From the NCBI GenBank assembly GCA_937958735.1, contig CALGNG010000054.1:1-14088 (forward strand): a stretch of DNA of 14,088 bases. Reading direction: 5' to 3'. The stretch is from an uncultured Aquimarina sp. (GTDB lineage: Bacteria; Bacteroidota; Bacteroidia; Flavobacteriales; Flavobacteriaceae). The notes under the pieces are model-generated. The model ran no database searches, was not told where the DNA came from, and saw only the letters and a program-made list of their open reading frames with translations. Positions 1 through 6,716 of this stretch are shown piece after piece. Position numbers and translations under genes: made by a program. Each line of letters opens with the position of its first letter. Position 1 is the stretch's first letter.

Positions 1-146
1 TACAATGCTAGAGATTTCCCTACACCATTGTATGTGCTTTTTGTAGAACTCGTATTGTGAGTTCCAATTATAATACTCAATCCTTTTTGATTAAAATCAA
101 TAGTATTGAAGCTTTCTTTAGATGAACTGAGTCTCACTAACCTCAT
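1..146 (-). CDS. ABC-3C system ATPase component (DUF2326-type), N-terminal fragment
   Basis: The start of a gene reading leftwards off the window. The reverse strand from 146 opens with ATG and stays open for 48 codons to the edge. The protein begins MRLVRLSSSKESFNTIDF, followed by a hydrophobic strand (LSIIIG) and a Walker A-like stretch TYNGVGKSLAL (about residues 38-48). The phrase 'YNGVGKS' after a strand ending in IIIG is typical of the DUF2326 ABC/RecN-like ATPases that serve as the motor of ABC-three-component systems. Its ATG overlaps the stop of the 79-residue middle-component gene as ATGA (143-146), so translation is probably coupled. Only the first nucleotide-binding lobe is visible; signature, Walker B and coiled coil would lie outside the window. 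Family placement rests on this short N-terminus and on its two neighbours. Confidence 0.8.
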   Translation of the reverse strand, partial: MRLVRLSSSKESFNTIDFNQKGLSIIIGTHNTSSTKSTYNGVGKSLAL

Positions 147-382
147 AATTTAATTAATTTATTTTCAGTCAGTTGAACCTTATTTAAAACAAACAACAAA
201 TCAATAGATAAAATAAAGTTGTCAAATGAATGATAAGTAGGACATTTATCTGTATTATTTATTTTTTCGAATTTCGTCCATAAATCTTCGAGTGAAATTG
301 TTTTATTCATTTGTTCAAGTATAATCGAGGCTAATCCAATCAAACTTTCACATTTTTTTAAATGCTTACTTGGTAGTATCAT
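143..382 (-). CDS. ABC-3C system middle component (MC6-like), 79 aa
   Basis: A 79-residue protein without signal peptide or membrane segment. It starts MILPSKHLKKCESLIGLASIIL and ends with FILSIDLLFVLNKVQLTENKL, a pattern of an N-terminal 'LPxKH...SLIGL' helix and a C-terminal winged-helix-like 'Y-x-F-IL-x-DLLFxL-x-x-V' unit. This matches my memory of the middle component (type 6) of ABC-three-component systems, small adaptors between the ABC ATPase and the effector. The gene overlaps both neighbours by 4 bp (ATGA at 379-382 and at 143-146), so the three genes are probably translated as one coupled unit. The small size is normal for the family. The exact MC subtype is inferred from sequence pattern; the middle-component role is supported strongly by position between effector and ATPase. 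Confidence 0.78.
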   Translation of the reverse strand: MILPSKHLKKCESLIGLASIILEQMNKTISLEDLWTKFEKINNTDKCPTYHSFDNFILSIDLLFVLNKVQLTENKLIKL

Positions 383-1314
383 ATTATAGTTGGCTTTTCA
401 TATATATCGCAACTAATAAAAAAATAAGATATTAATAAAAGACTAGCATTCATTGAATCTTTCGAACTATCAGGTGAAAGTTTATTTAGAATTGAAAAGA
501 AAGAAGATGGTCCAGTTAATTTGTCAAATGAATGATTATTTCCTTTTTCTTCTTCATAAATATAATTTAGACAATCACGTACTAAAGTCTTTAATTTTTT
601 ATTTTGATTATTAGTAAAATAGTCTTCTATTAAATAAGACTGCGTCTCAGACTTCTCTATTAGTTCAGCAATATCCGAACCTAAATTATTAAATTCTATT
701 TTAGAATGAAGCTCTTCTTGGTCGAATGTTTCATCAGGTTTTACAGAATCGCCTACAATCTTTTTTAAATGCTCAATTGTGTTTGAAATAGCAGGTATTG
801 ATATTGTGGTTAGATTATCAAAAGAAGGTATAAAACCAACGATTGAATGCTTTTTATCGAGAGTTAATGAATTGAAATCTGAAACCAAGTCATCAAGTGT
901 ATAAGAACTGAAAGTAATGTTAGTATGCTTAGCTCTAAGTTCAATTAACTTTTGCTCAACAGGTGCTGGACAACCTTTCTGTTTATCATTCACAACATAT
1001 TTAAAATGCTTAATGGGCTCAGTTTTTCCCCAATGAGTTTTTAGTCCATCAAAATCCTCTTCTAGCTTACTAACAGCCTTTACTACAGTTCTGTTTTTCT
1101 CAATATCTTCTGGTGCAAATACTTGATAATATGTTCCAGAATCAGGCTCAAAACCATCATTTTTTCTATCTCCAATATTACCGTACGCTTTAATTTTTTT
1201 AAAAGTAGGGTTTATTGATTTTTTTATTGAAGTAAACAAATCTTCATATGCTTGTCCGTCAGACTTTATCCCTTTAACAATAATCGATAATTCAGCAATG
1301 TAATTTTCATTCAT
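379..1314 (-). CDS. ABC-3C system effector with restriction-endonuclease-like N-terminus and ABC-3C C-terminal domain
   Basis: A 311-residue soluble protein, first gene of the left operon. Residues about 15-70 carry AYEDLF (E24), then KAYGNIGDRKNDGF (D49, D53) and GTYYQVFAPED (Q64-V65-F66). This order of a conserved Glu, a GD-x-x-NDG turn and a YQVxAPE strand is what I know from the N-terminal domain of ABC-three-component effector proteins and resembles the core of PD-(D/E)xK nucleases. The usual (E/Q)xK lysine is not visible, because the strand reads QVF, so catalysis may be altered or lost. The rest (about 160-311) is mainly helical and is probably the C-terminal domain that docks onto the middle component. 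No membrane segment is seen. The stop overlaps the next start as ATGA. The start at 1314 is the first ATG after the intergenic region and lies 47 bp downstream of the shared 42-bp repeat. Confidence 0.75.
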   Translation of the reverse strand: MNENYIAELSIIVKGIKSDGQAYEDLFTSIKKSINPTFKKIKAYGNIGDRKNDGFEPDSGTYYQVFAPEDIEKNRTVVKAVSKLEEDFDGLKTHWGKTEPIKHFKYVVNDKQKGCPAPVEQKLIELRAKHTNITFSSYTLDDLVSDFNSLTLDKKHSIVGFIPSFDNLTTISIPAISNTIEHLKKIVGDSVKPDETFDQEELHSKIEFNNLGSDIAELIEKSETQSYLIEDYFTNNQNKKLKTLVRDCLNYIYEEEKGNNHSFDKLTGPSSFFSILNKLSPDSSKDSMNASLLLISYFFISCDIYEKPTII

Positions 1315-1360
1315 TCTTTCATTGTTTATTCCAGTTTTATTATTATGCCTTTATATCGTA

Positions 1361-1402
1361 AATAGCTAATTTAATAAATCTTTTAAGTTTTTAAACTTTT
1401 TT
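1361..1402 (-). repeat. 42-bp direct repeat, copy A (upstream of ABC-3C operon)
   Basis: Identical over 42 bases to 10002-10043 and in the same orientation. On its upstream side (for the minus strand) similarity continues after a 2-bp offset: both copies go on with AACGG, then an ATATAA-containing stretch, to about 1425. It contains the inverted repeat AAGTTT-TT-AAACTT (forward 1385-1398). It ends about 47 bp before the ATG of the ABC-3C effector gene, the same relative position as copy B before the OLD gene. Confidence 0.9.
1366..1396 (-). promoter_or_regulatory. Putative Bacteroidota-type promoter for the ABC-3C operon
   Basis: Inside repeat copy A the minus strand reads GTTT (1396-1393), 19 bp, then TAAATTAG (1373-1366). 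This approximates the Bacteroidota -33 (TTTG) and -7 (TAnnTTTG) boxes at normal spacing. The small palindrome overlaps the -33 region and could be an operator. The match is imperfect, so support comes mainly from its exact conservation at the other copy. Confidence 0.4.
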
Positions 1403-1571
1403 ATAACGGCATAAATATAATTTTAACACACTGATAGTACTACATTTTATCTACTCGATAGCTTTTTAGTAGGTTTTGCATCAAACCTATAGTAGCGCCA
1501 TAACTGATAACTTAAAAACTGATATACTATCACTTTTTTTGTAGTAATTTTTTCTATACACAAAACTAATC
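1403..1571. other. Intergenic spacer with inverted repeats between jetD and the ABC-3C promoter
   Basis: No coding potential is seen. The spacer holds a 7-bp stem, TAGGTTT (1470-1476) with AAACCTA (1483-1489), around the loop TGCATC. A wider inverted pair, TGATAGTA (1432-1439) and TACTATCA (1525-1532), encloses it. The palindrome TAGTACTA lies at 1435-1442. A T-run at 1534-1540 follows the outer arm on the plus strand. The stems could end jetD transcription on the minus strand, but no U-run follows them in that direction, so an intrinsic terminator is not demonstrated. Confidence 0.5.
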
Positions 1572-2450
1572 TCAGGATAATAAATTAGAACGTTTGTTAT
1601 CTGTTTGTATGTAATATTCTTGGTCTAGACCTTTTTTTTCTAATTTAATTATTTCAATCAAGTCTAAAATTTTTGATTCCTGTATTTTGTCAATTTTGAA
1701 ATTCACTTTTTGATTATCAAATCGTTCTCTATTACCATTATTTTTTAAATCTCTTTTAATATTCTCAGGAATAAAAAATGTTGCTTTTTCTGATAGATGC
1801 TTTTTATATTCGTTCAAGTAAATGCCAATTCCTGCAATATCGAAATCACCAAAATGCAAATAATTATTTGGGATAGAACTCATCCATTTTATAAAATCTT
1901 TATTTTGATTTTGAGGATAACGAGAAACAAACAAAGGGTTTATATTTTTAAATAAATATTTCTGTCCTTGAATTTGACTGAAATTTTTAGCATTCTCTAC
2001 TCCAATAACGGTTATTTCTTTTGGAATCCTGAAAGTTTCATAATCATGTATAAAAACAAAACTCCCTTTAATCGGATTAATGATTATAGCTTCATTATTC
2101 AGTTCAGCTTTTATAAAAGTATAACTATTCACTAAGAAGCCTTTAAAAGCTCTCTCTTTTGATTTTTTAGAATCTGTTGTAATCTTTACAAATTCTGCAC
2201 GAGTTGAATTTTCATTGTCTAAAGCCAAAATATAATTGTTCAAATCATTAATTTGTAACTGATTTGCTAGATATATATGTAAATCCGTTTTGTTTATTAA
2301 TTCTAGAGACTTTTTGTGTTTTCCTTTTCTGTAAATAATATTTTCAGAAACTAAATCGTCAATTAACTTGCTATTAACAAAACTATTAGGAATAGATTCT
2401 CCATTGATTAGCCGAACTAATACCTTTGCTATTTTTAATGTTAATTTCAT
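1572..2450 (-). CDS. jetD: JetD-like Toprim nuclease subunit of a Wadjet-like system
   Basis: A 292-residue soluble protein, last gene of the four-gene operon. Residues about 1-55 look like a winged helix (IAKVLVRLINGESIPNSFV... LVSENIIYRKGKHKK). Residues about 145-280 form a Toprim domain of the topoisomerase VI A/DUF2220 type: VIGVENAKNF supplies the catalytic Glu (E152), YLHFGDFDIAGIGIY supplies the D-x-D pair (D202, D204), and GLDQEYY near the C-terminus resembles the terminal QE motif of that family. In characterised Wadjet systems JetD is the nuclease that cuts circular DNA after loop extrusion by JetABC. Here the protein is about 100 residues shorter than the usual type I JetD, and the large DUF3322-type N-terminal region is reduced. 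Its ATG overlaps the jetC stop as TAATG at 2450, indicating coupled translation. Confidence 0.78.
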   Translation of the reverse strand: MKLTLKIAKVLVRLINGESIPNSFVNSKLIDDLVSENIIYRKGKHKKSLELINKTDLHIYLANQLQINDLNNYILALDNENSTRAEFVKITTDSKKSKERAFKGFLVNSYTFIKAELNNEAIIINPIKGSFVFIHDYETFRIPKEITVIGVENAKNFSQIQGQKYLFKNINPLFVSRYPQNQNKDFIKWMSSIPNNYLHFGDFDIAGIGIYLNEYKKHLSEKATFFIPENIKRDLKNNGNRERFDNQKVNFKIDKIQESKILDLIEIIKLEKKGLDQEYYIQTDNKRSNLLS

Positions 2451-5400
2451 TAATTAAGAACTTTGATATTTACTTTAATCAATCGATTAATTTTTGTGAT
2501 GTATTTTTTAATATTGCTTTTAGATTGTTCTTTGGCAAGTTTATATGTGTATTTATAATCTGTAGCATTTTGACTTGTTGGAGAACCATTAATTAGTAAA
2601 ATATTTCTTTCATTCGCAAATCTTAAAATCCCTTTTTGATTTGTAGGGTGAAGTGTACCTATTTCATCCATCATACAATGAAGCTTAAAGTCTTTAAATT
2701 TCTTTGAAGCATCAATTTTAAAAACATTTAATAGAGAAATATTAATCATAGCTTTAACCAAAATATCTGTACCGTTACTACCTACATTAGATAACTTTTC
2801 AACCCAACCAGAGTCATTATCATTCTCTATGATTCTAAACTGTAGATCAAAAGATTCTGACAACGTTAATTTTGTGTTTTTAGATTTTACTAATTCTTTG
2901 ACTAGTTGTTTTAATAATTCTACCGCTTTTTGATTTTTTGAATTACTTTCTGATGAAGTAAAAAGATTTGCTTCTCCTAGAGCAATACTGTTTTCATCAT
3001 TAAACTCTTTTATCTTAATTAATAACCTAACAATTGGATTTGAACTTTCTAAAGTTTTCATTTCCATTGTTTTTATAGCTTCTATAAAATTTTTACCAAG
3101 GAAATCATCATTGATTTTTTTAATTATTTTTTCAATATCTCCTTTTTTAGAGTTTAGCTCAGTTGTTTCTCTTCCTATTAAACGAATGATATGCGCAAAT
3201 CTATCATTCACACGTTTTTCATATTCGCTTATTTTATCCAATTCGATAAATTCGTTAAGTTCAGATGCAAAGTTTAAAAATTCAATATCTTCATTTAACT
3301 TTACTTTAAAACTAAATATATTCTGTTCACTAAAATTACCTGTAAATGCATTTGTAGATTGTTGTAATTCTTTAAATGTATCGATTCCTTTATAATGTTT
3401 ATCATTTATTTCCGCTATACTTGAGATAGCAGTTTTTGTCTCAATAAGTTCTCTAATTGGCTCAGAAAAATAAACATGAATGCTTTTATAAGTTTCTGAC
3501 TTTTCTTTAAACTCAATAAATTTATTTTCATCATTATCAAATTCATCAATTTTAGATTGTATTGATTTCACAAAATCTTCTTGTTTAGTATATTTTGAAT
3601 TGATTTTATTCAATTCAACTCTATGTTCATTAACTATTGAATCTTGTTTTTTTTCTAAACTAGTCCTATTAACTTTTAATTGGGGTACAATATCGAAAAG
3701 CTCTCTTTTGTCTTTGTTGTACTCAATAACAATTGTTTCGTTCTCTTTTATATAATTTAAGTCGTTTTCTATGTCTTTTAATCTATCATCAATTATACTG
3801 AGCCTTTTTGTATCAGCTCCTTTGTTGTCTAACTCTGAGGTTTGTTCTTTTTTAAGCTCTTGAATACGTTTATCTGATACTTCTTTACCATTTAAGATAG
3901 AAGTTTTTATTTCAGAAATAGTATTGTTTTTAATTTCCTCTAAAGATTTAATTTCAGAATCTCGCTCCTTTTCTTTTAAATTTATTTTACGTTTTATTCC
4001 TTTCTTAATAAGTGTCAGGCTCTCTTCTGCTTTTATTTTTTTTAAAGTAACCCTATCTAAATCATTTTCAATTTTTTGTGAAATAGCTTCTTTTTCCGAT
4101 TTAGCTTTTGAAATCCATTCATCTAAATCAATCTTATTTTTCTTTAACTTTTCTTCGTTTTGTGATATTGTATATTTATTTTCAGCAATACTTTCTTCAA
4201 GGTTATTTAGTTTTTTCTTAAATTTAATTTTCAGCTTTTGTAAACTATCGGCTGCATTTGTATTAAGTTGTTTAATAGTATTTTGAACTTCAACAATCTT
4301 ATTTTTATATTCTTCAATTTCTTGATTATATTCTTTGACAGTTTTAACACTATTTTTTAAGGTGTTTAAGTTTAACTCTACACCAAATAAAGTAGCTGAA
4401 TTACTATCAATTAATTTAGGATTTAGTTCTGTGTTAAATAGTACCTTATCTTCATCAATTACTTTACCTATGGTGTTTTGCCAATTAGAAATATTATTAT
4501 CATTTAGCCAACCGTAAAGAGAATATTTACTCTGCTGAATTTTATTTTCAATTTTTTCGATATTTACAGTTAGTTTTTGAACTTTTTCTGCCTCTTTTTC
4601 AATGGATATATTATTGGTTCTTTCAACTTCTTTTGTCTCTAATTCCCATTCTTTACGAATTATACTGGTTTGATTTGTTGAATTTAGAATTATACTCTTT
4701 GAACTAGATATTTTTTCATCAAGTGCTTTTTTCTTGTCTTTACATTTAGTGATTTCTGTTAAGAAAAATGTTTTATGTTTTAATTCTGATTTGTTTCTCT
4801 TTAGGATGTTTTTGTTTTCTTTTATTTTATCTACATCATTATATCCTTTGTCTACTTCATCTTTGTTTTCTTCTTTAATTTGATTTATTAACTTTTGGTA
4901 GTTATCAAATATTGAAGTTTTATTCTCTCCAAAATTACCCTGTATCTTATTGATTACTGCGTTTTGCGTATTGGTAAACTCTTGTTGCTGATTTTGAATT
5001 TGGGAAATGAGAGCTTGATATTTTTGACTGATTTCTGTGAATTTAGAAGTTAGAAGGTTTTTTTCATCTCCTAAAGTTTTTTGCTCAACAGTCAAAGCAT
5101 CTTTCTTGGCAACTTTTGAAATTATTAGATTGATGTTTTGATTATTGTATTTCGTTTGTTTTTGTTTTGCTTTTGCTAATTCTGTGGTGATTAATTTTAT
5201 ATCCGAAACAATATCTTGCTCTCTTCTTCGATGTGTTTTTGCTAAGTTTTCTCTTTTCTTAGATAGCTCATTTAATTCATTATTCTCTTTAGAATAACTA
5301 GAATGTAAAATTGGCTTTTCGTTTTCTATGAAATCCATTCTAGATGCTAATTCATAAGCTAGTTCTTTTTTTTCTCTTTTGAGAAAATTATAAATCCTAA

Positions 5401-6154
5401 ACCTGTCAATAATTTTGTCGGCTTGTTTTCTAACTACAATTTGTCCTTTTCTATTTTCTTTAAACCATATTTTAATATCATTAATTTGAGTTTCAAAATC
5501 ATTTAAATGATTTATAGAATAGTTCTCTATATCTATAACGAACTCTTCTTCATTAAGGGATTTTATAATGGTGTCTTTAATGAATTTTGCTTCTAAATTA
5601 GTATTAAGAAGTACATTTTGAATAGTTCTAGGTATATTTTGGTATTGCTTACTTTCTATTAACGCATATTTTTTGAGTTCGGGCTTTAAACCATTATTAT
5701 CCCCATAAATGATTCTACGAAAATCTTCATAACTCTTTATTAAATTGGTGTAATGAATGTCTTTTCCAAATGCATTTCTAATTTTATCCCAATTTTCAAA
5801 AGCTCTATTATTGTTATCAATGAATAACTCTCGCTTATACTCAGAATTAAAAAATCGAAATGCAACTTTACCATTTACTTTATAGGCTAAAACACAAAAA
5901 GGTATATTATCTTTTATAATTTCGTAAATAATATATGAATTTTGATATTGAAAATAATAGTCATCAAATCCTTTTTTTTCTCTAGGTATCCCAAGTTTTG
6001 TTTTATTTGCATTGTAGAAAAACAGAATAGCTCGAAGCAAGGTACTTTTCCCAACACCTTGAGTTCCTATTAAATGGACATTCCCATCTAATTCAATTTC
6101 TGCGTATTGTACAGATGCACTATTTATAAAAACTATTTTATTCAGGTATCTCAT
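2450..6154 (-). CDS. jetC: JetC-like SMC (MukB-like) ATPase of a Wadjet-like system
   Basis: A 1234-residue SMC-type ATPase. Walker A is LIGTQGVGKSTLL (G30 to T38, with K36). Two long Lys/Glu/Asn-rich coiled coils span roughly residues 265-545 and 605-1050. Between them lies a non-coiled insert with GWLNDNN (W549), IGKVIDED and TLFGVELNL (F590), the likely hinge. The C-terminal lobe has VGSNGTD (to D1130) where an ABC signature would sit and the Walker B HCMMDEIG (D1163, E1164), then LLINGSPTSQ as the switch region. This is the DUF3584/MukB-like class rather than canonical chromosomal Smc, whose signature is LSGGE. With JetA and JetB it is expected to form a condensin-like loop extruder that feeds plasmid DNA to JetD. 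It starts 17 bp inside the end of jetB and overlaps jetD by one base. Confidence 0.85.
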   Translation of the reverse strand: MRYLNKIVFINSASVQYAEIELDGNVHLIGTQGVGKSTLLRAILFFYNANKTKLGIPREKKGFDDYYFQYQNSYIIYEIIKDNIPFCVLAYKVNGKVAFRFFNSEYKRELFIDNNNRAFENWDKIRNAFGKDIHYTNLIKSYEDFRRIIYGDNNGLKPELKKYALIESKQYQNIPRTIQNVLLNTNLEAKFIKDTIIKSLNEEEFVIDIENYSINHLNDFETQINDIKIWFKENRKGQIVVRKQADKIIDRFRIYNFLKREKKELAYELASRMDFIENEKPILHSSYSKENNELNELSKKRENLAKTHRRREQDIVSDIKLITTELAKAKQKQTKYNNQNINLIISKVAKKDALTVEQKTLGDEKNLLTSKFTEISQKYQALISQIQNQQQEFTNTQNAVINKIQGNFGENKTSIFDNYQKLINQIKEENKDEVDKGYNDVDKIKENKNILKRNKSELKHKTFFLTEITKCKDKKKALDEKISSSKSIILNSTNQTSIIRKEWELETKEVERTNNISIEKEAEKVQKLTVNIEKIENKIQQSKYSLYGWLNDNNISNWQNTIGKVIDEDKVLFNTELNPKLIDSNSATLFGVELNLNTLKNSVKTVKEYNQEIEEYKNKIVEVQNTIKQLNTNAADSLQKLKIKFKKKLNNLEESIAENKYTISQNEEKLKKNKIDLDEWISKAKSEKEAISQKIENDLDRVTLKKIKAEESLTLIKKGIKRKINLKEKERDSEIKSLEEIKNNTISEIKTSILNGKEVSDKRIQELKKEQTSELDNKGADTKRLSIIDDRLKDIENDLNYIKENETIVIEYNKDKRELFDIVPQLKVNRTSLEKKQDSIVNEHRVELNKINSKYTKQEDFVKSIQSKIDEFDNDENKFIEFKEKSETYKSIHVYFSEPIRELIETKTAISSIAEINDKHYKGIDTFKELQQSTNAFTGNFSEQNIFSFKVKLNEDIEFLNFASELNEFIELDKISEYEKRVNDRFAHIIRLIGRETTELNSKKGDIEKIIKKINDDFLGKNFIEAIKTMEMKTLESSNPIVRLLIKIKEFNDENSIALGEANLFTSSESNSKNQKAVELLKQLVKELVKSKNTKLTLSESFDLQFRIIENDNDSGWVEKLSNVGSNGTDILVKAMINISLLNVFKIDASKKFKDFKLHCMMDEIGTLHPTNQKGILRFANERNILLINGSPTSQNATDYKYTYKLAKEQSKSNIKKYITKINRLIKVNIKVLN

Positions 6155-6710
6155 TTTCTATTTCTTCTGGAATATTAATAGCTATTATAATGTCTTTCAA
6201 ATAATTTAACGAGGTAAGTACTTTGTAAGTTTCTGAAATCTCATTTTCCAATGTTATAAAACTATCCTTTTCTAGTTTCTCAATTATTTTTTTTATTCTA
6301 TCTGAATAAATTTTTTTATCAACACCTATTTTCTTTAGTTGTTCTAGTTTTGTTTTTAAATCTGCATTGTTTTTTAGCTGATTTAAAATATCTGATGGGG
6401 AGAATCTAAAACCTACATCAAAAGAAGAATCAAAAGTTTTAAAGAAGTCTAGTATGTCAATCCAACTGAATGCTTTTTCTAGCTTCCTATCTAAGTCTGC
6501 ATTATTTTCTATTCGACTGAAATAGAAATATTCATTACCTTCTTCTAAGATGTAGTTAATTTTATGAAAGTATCCGTATAAATATTCAAATGTCTCTTCA
6601 TCTTCTAAAATCTTATAAAGTTTTTGAATGTCATTATCAGGACTGTTTGAGCATATGAATTGTCCTTTACGGAGCATGTCGAATATTTCTGATGTATATT
6701 TTGTAATCAT
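6138..6710 (-). CDS. jetB: JetB-like (MukE-like) winged-helix subunit of a Wadjet-like system
   Basis: A 190-residue acidic protein without signal peptide or membrane segment. Residues about 30-67 (LYKILEDEETFEYLYGYFHKI, then EGNEYFYFSR) look like a winged helix ending in an aromatic hairpin, the form seen in MukE/DUF4194 proteins. A second helical, winged-helix-like unit lies at about 135-180. In Wadjet and MukBEF-type complexes this subunit binds the kleisin and DNA. No catalytic motif is present, as expected for the family. The gene begins 6 bp after jetA ends, and its last 17 bp overlap jetC. The assignment depends on size, position between kleisin-like and SMC genes, and the fold pattern; direct sequence similarity is weak. 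Confidence 0.65.
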   Translation of the reverse strand: MITKYTSEIFDMLRKGQFICSNSPDNDIQKLYKILEDEETFEYLYGYFHKINYILEEGNEYFYFSRIENNADLDRKLEKAFSWIDILDFFKTFDSSFDVGFRFSPSDILNQLKNNADLKTKLEQLKKIGVDKKIYSDRIKKIIEKLEKDSFITLENEISETYKVLTSLNYLKDIIIAINIPEEIENEIPE

Positions 6711-6716
6711 TAAAAT

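Noticed and set aside
1470..1489. Intrinsic terminator of the Jet operon
   Set aside because: The 7-bp stem is real but is not followed by a T-run on either strand, so termination is not supported by sequence.
3111..4517. Open frames on the plus strand at 3111-3395, 3924-4286 and 4335-4517
   Set aside because: They lie antisense inside the intact jetC gene and give low-complexity Phe/Ser/Leu-rich products expected from the reverse of Lys/Glu-rich coiled-coil codons.
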